A stretch of 26,762 nucleotides of DNA. It comes from Isotricha intestinalis. Taxonomy: Eukaryota > Ciliophora > Litostomatea > Vestibuliferida > Isotrichidae. Below the pieces are notes generated by a model. It was not told where the DNA came from. It was given only the letters and a program-made list of their open reading frames with translations, and did not search any database. The translations under genes were made by a program, and so were the position numbers. This document shows, in pieces, positions 15,370 through 23,820 of the stretch. The stretch lies in NCBI GenBank assembly GCA_023807065.1, contig JAJJLU010003863.1, forward strand, positions 1 through 26,762. The letters are read 5' to 3'. Numbering within the stretch: position 1 is the first letter of the stretch; each line of letters starts with the position of its first letter.

Positions 15370-15756
15370 TTATTCTTTAACCATAGATAATTTAGTAGTT
15401 TCAATTTTTTTTTCTTCACCATTAATATTTTCATAAGCAGAATAGCTTTCTTCTCTAATATCATTAAATCCTGCTAATCTACAAGAAGATTCAATTTGAG
15501 AAGCATCAATACTTTGCATAACGTAAATTGGTTGATCAACAATAATTTGTAAAACTCCTCCTTTTTTTAAAGATCTAAATATATGAAATAATCCTATTGC
15601 TTTTAAATATTCAGCTGGACTATTTTTTATTATGCATTCATCAAAATAATTATCGTCTAATACATTTAAACTTGTTAAATGAGATGGATGAAGTACTAAA
15701 CATTCTTTATCTTCTTCGTGGAAATCTAATCCATCTATATATAAGGTTTTTGACAT
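15370..15756 (-). CDS. Small protein resembling the C-terminal half of a methyltransferase fold
   Basis: The 128-residue product is not firmly recognised. The order NYFDECIIKNSP, ALGLFHIFRSLKKGGVLQII as helix plus strand (AIGLFHIFRSLKKGGVLQII), then IESSCRLAGFNDIREESYSA matches strands 4 to 7 of a class I methyltransferase fold: an acidic strand 4, a helix ending in LKKGG, a hydrophobic strand 5 and a final helix-GF-strand. The SAM-binding glycine motif I of strand 1 is missing, so catalysis is unlikely. The N-terminal domain of anamorsin/CIAPIN1 and related cytosolic Fe-S assembly proteins is a similarly degenerate fold, but the Cys motifs of anamorsin's C-terminus are absent. It may be a small subunit, a fragment, or a fast-evolving relative. 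Codon use and length of open frame support a real gene. It is flanked by the SDR pseudogene and a divergent gene 185 bases away. Confidence 0.68.
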   Translation of the reverse strand: MSKTLYIDGLDFHEEDKECLVLHPSHLTSLNVLDDNYFDECIIKNSPAEYLKAIGLFHIFRSLKKGGVLQIIVDQPIYVMQSIDASQIESSCRLAGFNDIREESYSAYENINGEEKKIETTKLSMVKE

Positions 15757-15941
15757 TTTTATATAATCTTTTTTTATTTTTTAAATTTTATAATTTTTAT
15801 ATTTTCTTTTTAATTTTTTAAGTTTATTAATTGATTTTATGTTATTATTGTTTAATTTAATATTTTTAATTAAATATTTTTAAAAAAGATTTTTAAATTG
15901 ATTTTTAATTATTTTTTTTATTTTTTTAAATTATTTGATAA

Positions 15942-17663
15942 ATGTCAATTTCAAATGAAGAAAAAGAATATATAGTATTTAATATAAAGGGTTTTTTTGA
16001 GCATTTAAAATTAGAAAAGAGAATTAAAAAGGTAGAGAAAAATATTGAAGAAATAATAAAAATGAAAAAGGAAACTGAATGTCTTTTAAATTTCATTAAA
16101 GAAAATCCTCAATTACAATCAATAATAATAGAAAAAAATACTCATCAAAAAAAGAATCTTTTATCAACAAAAAGTCAAGATAATATATTTTCTAAAACTG
16201 TTCAAACAAAAGAAAAAGAAAAAATAAAATCAAAAGTAACTTTTCAAAGACCAATAACTCCAGAAATTACACTAAAGAAAAAAATAAATAAAAAACAAAA
16301 TACCAATAAAGGAGTTAATGATTTAGGTAAATCAGTTGATTTTTCAAAAATTCAGATTAAAAAAAGTACTGATAATATGTTAAAAGATATGAAAGATTCA
16401 ATTAAACATGAAAAATTAAATGAAAATAAATTAATTAAATCTACTGAGAAGAAAAGTGATTTTAAAAAATTAACAAAAAATAAATCCACAGAAAATATAA
16501 AATTTCCTGTTAAAAAACATAAGATTGAAAAAGAAAAAAATGATAATAAGATCAGTAAACATGTTGTTTTAAAATCTAAACTTTCTGAAAGACCAAAAAC
16601 ACCTGAAGTTAATAATATTAAGAAAAGAAGAAAAAATGTCACTAATGTTAATTTAGGAAAAACGAGTAAAAAAAATAAAGATAATATTAATTTTAAAGAA
16701 AGCTTAGTAAATGAAATTAATAAAATGGAAAATAAAAATAATGAGAAAGAAAAGGAAGAAAATAATAATAATATTATTAATTTTGAAAATGGAAGTTTTG
16801 GAAATAAAAATAATGAAAATAAAAGTAGTGAAAGTATAAAAGTTTTTAATAATGGAAGTTTTGGAAGTAATAATAATAATAATACTAATAAAACTAGTAA
16901 TAAAAAAGTTTCTAATTTTGAAATTAAAAAAAATGATTTAATAAACAAAGAAATAAAAAAATTTTCAAACCCAAAAACAACAGCTTTATATTATTTATTA
17001 AATTCAGGTTTTTTTGGAATAAAATCAAAAATAAGATATATCTTCATTAATAAAGAATTGTATAATAATTTTAATATTAAAGAATTATTAAAACAACTTC
17101 TTTCAGATTATGAAAATGAATATCAAAAATTTACTTTAATAATAAATAAATATGATATAAAACCTTTTATTCCAGATGATATAATGCAAAATTCATTGAA
17201 TTTTTTAAATAAAGAAGAAGAAAAAAAATTATCATCAAACGAACAAAAAATTGAAATTATAAATATATTCAAATTTCTTCTTTTAATTTTAGGAGAAGAT
17301 ATTTCTAAAATAGAAGATAAAAATATTATTAATTATACTTTTAAAGATATTTATAATAAATATAATGTTAATAATATTAAAGATTTAGTTTTAAAAATTG
17401 CTTTAGAAAATCTTCAAAAATTAAAATTAGAACAAATTGAAAATATTAAATCATTAATTAATGATAAAGAAGACATTTTATCTCCTGCAATGTTATTAAG
17501 ATTGAATAGAAGTGTTTCATATATGACTTTCATTCTAAGAGATTTTTATAATTATTTATTTTTAAAAACTGAAGATGGAACTAAATTATATGAAATAAGA
17601 GCAGGAATTCAAGATTATGATAATTTAGGAGAAAAGATAAAAAAATTAAAATCAATTTTATAA
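15942..17663 (+). CDS. Hypothetical protein: disordered basic N-half, helical C-terminal domain
   Basis: The 573-residue product is not recognised. Residues 5-60 form a helix/coiled coil (GFFEHLKLEKRIKKVEKNIE). Residues 70-340 are disordered, Lys/Asn/Ser-rich, and hold repeated short motifs: RPITPE (103-108) and RPKTPE (217-222); K-S-T-[DE] three times between 140 and 185; and F-[EN]-NGSFG twice (281-287, 302-308). The T-P sites resemble proline-directed kinase targets. Residues 342-573 look like a folded all-helical domain beginning TTALYYLLNSGFFGIKSKI and containing SPAMLLRLNRSVSYMTFILR near 510-535. There is no signal peptide or membrane helix. The architecture suggests a cytoskeletal or regulatory scaffold, but no function can be assigned. 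It is convergent with the Sec1-like gene (117 bases between stops). Confidence 0.75.
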   Translation: MSISNEEKEYIVFNIKGFFEHLKLEKRIKKVEKNIEEIIKMKKETECLLNFIKENPQLQSIIIEKNTHQKKNLLSTKSQDNIFSKTVQTKEKEKIKSKVTFQRPITPEITLKKKINKKQNTNKGVNDLGKSVDFSKIQIKKSTDNMLKDMKDSIKHEKLNENKLIKSTEKKSDFKKLTKNKSTENIKFPVKKHKIEKEKNDNKISKHVVLKSKLSERPKTPEVNNIKKRRKNVTNVNLGKTSKKNKDNINFKESLVNEINKMENKNNEKEKEENNNNIINFENGSFGNKNNENKSSESIKVFNNGSFGSNNNNNTNKTSNKKVSNFEIKKNDLINKEIKKFSNPKTTALYYLLNSGFFGIKSKIRYIFINKELYNNFNIKELLKQLLSDYENEYQKFTLIINKYDIKPFIPDDIMQNSLNFLNKEEEKKLSSNEQKIEIINIFKFLLLILGEDISKIEDKNIINYTFKDIYNKYNVNNIKDLVLKIALENLQKLKLEQIENIKSLINDKEDILSPAMLLRLNRSVSYMTFILRDFYNYLFLKTEDGTKLYEIRAGIQDYDNLGEKIKKLKSIL

Positions 17664-17780
17664 AACAATTATTTATTTATTTATTAATTGAAAAAAAAAA
17701 CAAACATACAATTAAATTAAATAAAAAAAAATTAAATTTTGGAATTTTCCAAAAAACTCTTATTAAAAATATTTAAAAAT

Positions 17781-19664
17781 TTATTGATCAATAATATCTA
17801 AAAATATTTCTTTTTTAGAAGAATCACTATTACTATTAGATTCATTTAAACCAATAGAACCACTCATTTCATTATTTAAAGTATCATTTCCTATTTCTTT
17901 ACTGTAATCGTTGTCAATTTTTTCTAATTGTTCCATATAATTTTTAGCAGTTAAAATATTAGTTGAACCAATAAATAAATTATGATTTAATAAACCATTT
18001 TTTTCTAATTTCCCAATAGCACAAATTTCATTTATACTTAAACCTCCAATATTAAAAAATATTAAATTTCCAAAATTTTCTTTTTCTTCTTCATCTTCTT
18101 TTTTATTTCCAAAAAAATTTTTCATTCCAAATTTCTTATTAATTTTAGGTAATTCACCATTAAATTCATTAATAGGAAAATCTTTTAAATTTAATTCAAA
18201 ATTACTTGCTTTTTCTACTAATAATTCAAATTGTCCGGCACCTCTTAAAGTAGAGTATTTCATTTTTTTATTTATTGAATTGTTACTATTAATTTTATCT
18301 CTTTTTAAATTTATTCCTTCCCTTCTTTCGGTTTTATTTTCTGTATTTTTTTCAATTCCCAAAACTGAAAAATTTCTAAATATTGATTCTTCATTTTGAT
18401 TTAATTTACCACATAAAACATTAAAATCTTTTTCACTTATTGACATAGAACAAAATAATATTAATAATATTCTTAACACATCTTCTCTTTGATTTTCAAT
18501 AATACTTTTTAATAATGTAAAATTTTTGAATATATCTCTGTTTAATATTTTCCCTTTTTCATTTTCTCCAGTAACAATATCTTGTTCTAATTCAATAATA
18601 TCATAAATTTTATTTCCTTTATATAATTTATTAACTTCTTCAGCTAATTTAATATGCATTGATAATTGGTCACTTTTTAATTTATATACATTCATATTTT
18701 TTAAAGCATTTTGCATATCTTCAAAACTTTCTAAATTATCTGAATTTCTTAATTTACTTAAATCACTTTTTTGAAAATCATCAAAATCTTTACTTAAATT
18801 TTCAAATACTTCAGCAATATGCATTTTACTATATTTTCTCCATAAATCATCTTTATTACTTAATTTATATTTTTTCCCATCGACTTCAACACATTTTTCT
18901 TGTGAAACTTTAAGTAAATCATAAATTAAACTTTCATATGAATAATCATGTAATAAAGGAGTTACTGCATCAAAAGATCTATCAGTTAATAATAAAATTC
19001 CTTTTCTAGGATAATTTTTAATTTGACTTAATTGTTTTAAAATTGGTTCTAATTTATTTTTTAATTCAACACATAATTCTGAATTATTTTGATATTGAAT
19101 ATATGGATATATATTTAATGTGGCACATACAGTTGATAATCTATCTGCAATTGATTGAATTAAATTTAATTTTATTTCATTTGAACATTTAAATATTTTT
19201 AATCCTGATTCAAATCCTAATTCAAAAACATTTTCTGATGTTGTTAAAAAAGATAAATTAAATTCTTTACATGTTAAACATCTATTAATTATTTCTTTTG
19301 ATATTAAATTATTTAATATTTCTTCAGGACATCTATGAGTAAAAAAAATATGAATTTTATTATATAATATTTTCTTTTCAAAATCTTTTTTAAGTAAATC
19401 AACAGTTTTTTTTGTAGGAGAAATAAAATATATAGCATGATATTTAATAAATTTTTGTCTTGGTTTATAAATACTTTCAACGGTGAAAATTCCTTTGTTT
19501 AATATATCTGTCATTGTTGTATAATTACTTAAAATTTTTGCACTGTATGAATCTACTATAATTAATGAAAAAGAATCTGGATTTTCACCTATTATTCCAT
19601 CTATTAAATCTTCTGATATTTTATTTACTGAAAGAGAATATAAATCTTTTTGAGATTGTTCCAT
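17781..19664 (-). CDS. Sec1/Munc18 (SM) family protein, syntaxin-binding
   Basis: The 627-residue product has the full length and order of SM proteins. Domain 1 (about 1-140) includes SLIIVDSYSAKILSNYTT and the ESIYKPRQ segment equivalent to the family's v-E-[DS]-hydrophobic...R-[EQ] turn, followed by AIYFISPTKKTVDLL. Residues 222-251 carry the hallmark GILLLTDRSFDAVTPLLHDY plus SYESLIYDLL. DDLWRKYSKMHIAEV resembles the D-x-L-W-x-x-x-R-H-x-H-I-A segment of plasma-membrane Sec1/Munc18, which favours that subgroup over Vps33, Vps45 or Sly1. The C-terminal domain shows TLRGAGQFELL and NLIFFNIGGLSINEICAI (near 535-550), then LFIGSTNILTAKNYMEQL. SM proteins clasp syntaxin/SNARE bundles and are needed for vesicle fusion. 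Two low-complexity insertions (about residues 435-455 and 505-530) and a Ser/Asn-rich tail are lineage-specific. Subfamily assignment is moderately sure; family assignment is firm. Confidence 0.93.
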   Translation of the reverse strand: MEQSQKDLYSLSVNKISEDLIDGIIGENPDSFSLIIVDSYSAKILSNYTTMTDILNKGIFTVESIYKPRQKFIKYHAIYFISPTKKTVDLLKKDFEKKILYNKIHIFFTHRCPEEILNNLISKEIINRCLTCKEFNLSFLTTSENVFELGFESGLKIFKCSNEIKLNLIQSIADRLSTVCATLNIYPYIQYQNNSELCVELKNKLEPILKQLSQIKNYPRKGILLLTDRSFDAVTPLLHDYSYESLIYDLLKVSQEKCVEVDGKKYKLSNKDDLWRKYSKMHIAEVFENLSKDFDDFQKSDLSKLRNSDNLESFEDMQNALKNMNVYKLKSDQLSMHIKLAEEVNKLYKGNKIYDIIELEQDIVTGENEKGKILNRDIFKNFTLLKSIIENQREDVLRILLILFCSMSISEKDFNVLCGKLNQNEESIFRNFSVLGIEKNTENKTERREGINLKRDKINSNNSINKKMKYSTLRGAGQFELLVEKASNFELNLKDFPINEFNGELPKINKKFGMKNFFGNKKEDEEEKENFGNLIFFNIGGLSINEICAIGKLEKNGLLNHNLFIGSTNILTAKNYMEQLEKIDNDYSKEIGNDTLNNEMSGSIGLNESNSNSDSSKKEIFLDIIDQ

Positions 19665-19782
19665 TAAAAATTATTTTTTTTTTTAAATTTTGATTGAATA
19701 TAATTATTCATATTTTAATTATTTTATTTTAATATTATATTGGATTTTATATATAATTAAATTTTATATTTTTTTTGGCTTA

Positions 19783-21654
19783 TTAATTTAATTGAAATTC
19801 TTTGTTATATTGTTTTAATAAATCCATATATTTTGAATATGATAATATATTTGATTTTAATTGAGTTATTATATCTTCTTTATTTAATATATTTAAAACA
19901 TTTGATTGAACTTGTTTGGAAAAGTCATTTTTTATATTTTCTATTTTTTGATTTTTATCTTGTAAATCATTTATTTTAGAATTACTTTCTATATTTAATA
20001 AAATTAAATCTTTTTTTAAATTTAATAAATCTTCATCATGAGCAATAAATTGAGTTTTAATTTCAGCAATTTTATTTTTTAATTGTCTATTTTCTTTATT
20101 TAATTCATCATTTTTTATTTTAAAAGATTCTAAATTGTTTTTAATTTCTTCTAATACTTTATTTTCATCGTTATTTTTTTCTTTTAATATATCTTTATTT
20201 AAATTATCAATTTGATTATTTAATTCTTTAATATTATTAGATAAATCATTAATAATTTTATCTTTTTCATTAATTAATTGTTGATTATTACTAGTTAAAG
20301 AAATGATATCTTTATTATGATTATTAATTTTTAATTTATAGTCATTAATTTCTATATTTAAATTATTAATATCATTTTCTAATTTTTTTATTTTTTCATT
20401 CTCATTATTATTTAAATTTAATTGAGATTGAATAGTTAAAGTATTTATTTTATCTATTTTTTCTTGAATTTGATTTTTTAATTCTTTATTTTCTTTTATT
20501 AAATTTTCATTGTTTTCTTTTAAATTTTTTTTCTCTTTTTCTAATAATTCATTTTTCTCATTTTCTTTATTTTTTACTTCATTTATTGAATTTAAACCAT
20601 CAATTGTTTCTTTTTGAGAAATAATTAATGAATTTAATTCATTTATTTGATTTTTTAAATAATCTATTTGATTATTTAAAGTTTTATTCTGGATTTTCTC
20701 ATTATTTAATTTATCTTCTTTTAATCCAGAAATTATTTTTTCATTTTTAATTTTTTCATCTTTAATTTTACTTTCTTCATTTAATTTCTTAATTTCTTGT
20801 TTTAATTTTTCAATTAATTCTTGTTGTTTATTATTATTATCTTTTTCTGGAGTTTGTTGAATAAATTTTTTATTGTGAATACTTCTTTGACTAATATTAA
20901 TAGAATTATTTGTATTAATATTAATATTTGAATTACTGTTTGAAACAATATTTTCACATATTTTTTTTATTTCTCTTTTTTTAATTTCAAAATTTTTTTT
21001 CATTTCCTGTATATTATTTGTTTTTTTAGAAATATTATCTTGTAAATCTTTCATTTGTTTTAAAAAATTTAAAACTAATTGAGCTAAATTAATATTATTA
21101 TTATTAATTGTATTTAAATTATTATTAATTATATTTTGATTACTAATATTATTATTAATATTAAAACTAGAATTTAATTCTAAATTAATATTACTTAAAG
21201 TACCACTTATTTCAAAATCTTTTTTCATAAAATTATTATATTGATTATCAATTGTATTATTATTATTATTAAGTGATTTTCCTTTTTTTGAATTATTAAT
21301 AGAAGAATTTATTGAATTAATAAAATTTTTCTTTATATTTCCTTGAGATAAATTCTTTATTAAAGATTGTGTATTTACTATTTTTTTTATTCCACTTCCA
21401 CTTCTTTTTTTAATGCTATTTATAATTTTTAATTGTTCATTTTCTCTAAGTAATTCTTTATATTTATTTTTTATTTTTAATATTTCATTTTGTTCTTCTT
21501 TATTACTATTTAAACTTGAATTTAAAGACGATGGTATTTTATTATTTGCTTTAAAATAATTTGATATTAATATTTTTTGACAGTAATTATTCTTTTTTGG
21601 GGAATGTGACACTGTTCTATTATAATTATGGTTAAAACTATTATTTCTATACAT
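19783..21654 (-). CDS. Asn-rich coiled-coil protein
   Basis: The 623-residue product has a basic, Asn/Ser-rich N-terminus (1-60, MYRNNSFNHNYNRTVSHSPK), a short coiled coil (60-80), a long Asn-rich low-complexity zone (85-200, with runs such as NNNNT and NININTNNSINIS near 240-255), and an extended coiled coil from about 265 to 600 with Lys/Glu/Asn/Leu heptads. There is no transmembrane segment and no catalytic motif. The tail (ILNKEDIITQLKSNILSYSK and MDLLKQYNKEFQLN) is more varied and may be a targeting end. It is the middle of three adjacent minus-strand coiled-coil genes. A structural role is inferred from composition only. Confidence 0.8.
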   Translation of the reverse strand: MYRNNSFNHNYNRTVSHSPKKNNYCQKILISNYFKANNKIPSSLNSSLNSNKEEQNEILKIKNKYKELLRENEQLKIINSIKKRSGSGIKKIVNTQSLIKNLSQGNIKKNFINSINSSINNSKKGKSLNNNNNTIDNQYNNFMKKDFEISGTLSNINLELNSSFNINNNISNQNIINNNLNTINNNNINLAQLVLNFLKQMKDLQDNISKKTNNIQEMKKNFEIKKREIKKICENIVSNSNSNININTNNSINISQRSIHNKKFIQQTPEKDNNNKQQELIEKLKQEIKKLNEESKIKDEKIKNEKIISGLKEDKLNNEKIQNKTLNNQIDYLKNQINELNSLIISQKETIDGLNSINEVKNKENEKNELLEKEKKNLKENNENLIKENKELKNQIQEKIDKINTLTIQSQLNLNNNENEKIKKLENDINNLNIEINDYKLKINNHNKDIISLTSNNQQLINEKDKIINDLSNNIKELNNQIDNLNKDILKEKNNDENKVLEEIKNNLESFKIKNDELNKENRQLKNKIAEIKTQFIAHDEDLLNLKKDLILLNIESNSKINDLQDKNQKIENIKNDFSKQVQSNVLNILNKEDIITQLKSNILSYSKYMDLLKQYNKEFQLN

Positions 21655-21936
21655 TTTTTTTAAAATTTAAAAATAAAAAAAATATCAAGAAATTAAATAA
21701 ATATAAATAAATATGAAAAAAATAAAATAACAATAATTAAAGTTTCAGAATTTTATAGTGATTGAATTCAAAATGACACTTTTTGTAAAAGATTTTGAAA
21801 CTAAAAATAAAAGAAGAGAACATGAATAAAACAAATATAAATAAAATATTGATAAATAGTAGAAAAATAGCATAACTTTAATATATAATAAATAAAATAT
21901 TTTAATTAATATATAAAAATAAAAATATAAAAGTCA

Positions 21937-23325
21937 CTAATCCCAATCTTCAAGAAGATCAATAAGAGGAACAACACCTTTTTGAGAATCATTTTCTTCA
22001 TTTTTTTGTTCATTATCAGTTTTTAGTTCAACACTTTTATCAGAAAATTCATATTCTTCTTCATCACTCCCTTTTTTTTTTTTATCTTTTTTTTTATCTT
22101 TTTTTTCTTTTTTTCCTTTTTTTCCTTTTTTATCTTTTTTTTTTTTGCTTTTCTTTTTTTTCTTTTTTTTATTGTCATCACTTTCACTTTCTTCATTTTC
22201 ACTAGATTTATTTTTATCTTTTTTTTTCACATCATCACTACTTTCATTTTCTTCATTTTCTTCATTTTCACTAATTTTACTTTTACTTTCTTTTTTACTT
22301 TCAGTTTTTTTTTTACTACTAATTTTACTACTTTTAGTTCTATTAAAAGGATAAATTGGAGGTAATTCATCTTTTCGATTACTTAATTGTTCTTTCTCTA
22401 AATATTTTAAATTATCATAATATTTTTTTTTTTCATTTTCTTCAATTTTTTCTTGAATAATTTTTGGTAATTCAACTTCTTTGAATTCTTTTTCTTCATC
22501 AGAAATAACTGATAAATCAATATCTTTATTTTCTAAAATATTATACATTGAAGCTTTTAATTTTTTACTTCCTCCTTTTTCAATAATATTTCTTAATGAT
22601 TCAATTGTTAATTTCTGTTTATTTAAAACACTTTCCATTTGATTTTCTAAATCATTTTTAATTTTTTTCATAGATTCAATTGTATTTTGTAAATTATTTC
22701 TTAATTCAAAATTTTCTTTTTGCATATTTAATAAAGCTCTATTATTAATATTATTATTATTATTATTATTATTATCATAAATAGACTTAGAGTCTTCATA
22801 TAATTTTTTTCTTTTAATTTCATCTTTTTCTTTTTCATCTTTCATTCTTAATAATTCAGCTCCAGTTGAAGCAATTAATTCATTAATTTCAATATCATTT
22901 TTATAAGTAACAATAGGAAAATTAGTACTATGAACATAATTTGGACCAAATTTTTTTTCTAAAATTTTATTTATTATTTCTTCTCTTGAAGTTAAAGGAG
23001 TGTTTTGTATTATAGTATATTTTGGATATCTCATTCTATTTTCATATTCTCTTTCCATCATTTCTAAAATTTTCTTATTTTGTTCATTATTTTGATCTTC
23101 TAAAGCACGAAGTCTTTGTTGTAAAAGCTGCATTCTTTTATATTGGGGAATCACATATGGATTCATATTTTCTTTTGTTTGAAAATATTTGTCTATGTTT
23201 GTTTTATTAGAATATTGAGAACTAGTAAATGGAGTTTCTGGCTTTGATGATAATGATGATTCAGGATTTATGTTTTCTGTTCTTGGATTTAAATATAAAT
23301 TTGAGTTATTTCTTGTTCTATACAT
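21937..23325 (-). CDS. Coiled-coil protein with extreme Lys-rich segment
   Basis: The 462-residue product is not recognised by name. Residues 1-160 look conserved rather than repetitive: NPYVIPQYKRMQLLQQRLRA then a helix with MMEREYENRMRYPKYT, and TSREEIINKILEKKFGPNYV. An Asn run near 185 breaks the next coiled coil (about 165-270). Residues 330-430 are charged: Ser/Glu-rich blocks (ENEENESSDD, ENEESESDDN), then about 40 residues that are nearly all Lys with Gly, Asp and Ser, then SDEEEYEFSDKS. The C-terminus is a short hydrophobic-acidic motif, PLIDLLEDWD. Alternating acidic Ser-rich and Lys-rich blocks suggest a CK2-type phosphorylated, microtubule- or nucleic-acid-binding tail. This is the only gene here ending in TAG. 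Confidence 0.8.
   Translation of the reverse strand: MYRTRNNSNLYLNPRTENINPESSLSSKPETPFTSSQYSNKTNIDKYFQTKENMNPYVIPQYKRMQLLQQRLRALEDQNNEQNKKILEMMEREYENRMRYPKYTIIQNTPLTSREEIINKILEKKFGPNYVHSTNFPIVTYKNDIEINELIASTGAELLRMKDEKEKDEIKRKKLYEDSKSIYDNNNNNNNNINNRALLNMQKENFELRNNLQNTIESMKKIKNDLENQMESVLNKQKLTIESLRNIIEKGGSKKLKASMYNILENKDIDLSVISDEEKEFKEVELPKIIQEKIEENEKKKYYDNLKYLEKEQLSNRKDELPPIYPFNRTKSSKISSKKKTESKKESKSKISENEENEENESSDDVKKKDKNKSSENEESESDDNKKKKKKKSKKKKDKKGKKGKKEKKDKKKDKKKKGSDEEEYEFSDKSVELKTDNEQKNEENDSQKGVVPLIDLLEDWD
22062..22170 (-). repeat. Poly-lysine coding tract
   Basis: Nearly uninterrupted T-runs on the plus strand (AAA codons on minus) broken by single GAT, GGA, GAA or TCA codons, encoding K-K-D-K-K-G-K-K-G-K-K-E-type iterations. 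The longest homopurine stretch in the window. It is prone to slippage in replication and in sequencing, so its exact length should be treated with care. Confidence 0.8.
22741..22776 (-). repeat. (AAT)n microsatellite coding for Asn run
   Basis: About a dozen ATT units on plus (AAT on minus), broken once by an ATA-type unit that places Ile in the run. It encodes eight Asn, Ile, two Asn inside the Lys-rich coiled-coil gene. Frame is kept, so length changes would only add or remove Asn. Confidence 0.85.
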
Positions 23326-23820
23326 TTTAATTTTTATTTTTTTTTTAGATTTTTTTAAATTATTTTTAAAGGTTTTTTATGTTATTTATGGAAATATTTT
23401 TTTAAATTGTTTTGATATTAAATAACAAATATAAATGAAAAATAAAAACATTAATAGGTGTTTATGATAATTATTTATTTATTCAACATGTTTTATTTTT
23501 TTGGTTATAGAATTAAAAAATTAAGAATTCTTAATTTAAGTACTTCATTCACTGAAAAAATATTTAGATTTATATTTGATAGAATAAATTAGGAAAATTT
23601 AATTATCAATTAAATGATAAAATTATAATTATCAATGTATATCAGAAATTATCTTTGGTAATGTTTATTATTAATAATCAATAGTAATTATAGTATCAAT
23701 ATCATCCACATTCATTTATAAATATTGACATTAAATAAAATGATAAAATAAAAAAAAACCCAAAAAAAATAAAAACATATTCATCAAATTTAAAAAAAAA
23801 ATTATTTAAATTAACAAAAA
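23326..23820. other. 495-bp A/T-rich spacer, nothing recognised
   Basis: It lies between two co-oriented minus-strand genes. It holds poly-T and poly-A runs, a 20-base perfect palindrome (23518-23537, centred on an EcoRI-like GAATTC) and no open frame of note. It should contain the 3' end of the 676-residue gene and the promoter of the 462-residue gene; no motif stands out. Confidence 0.55.

Noticed and set aside
16352..16948. 198-residue minus-strand frame rich in Leu, Phe and Ser
   Set aside because: Shadow of the Lys/Asn-rich half of the plus-strand 573-residue gene.
22062..22170. Nucleolar-type or DNA-binding function for the Lys-rich tract
   Set aside because: Poly-Lys arises readily from AAA expansion in such A-rich DNA; composition alone does not show a function.
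23518..23537. Perfect 20-base palindrome centred on GAATTC
   Set aside because: At this base composition a few palindromes of this length are expected by chance in 27 kb; no second copy or flanking structure was seen.
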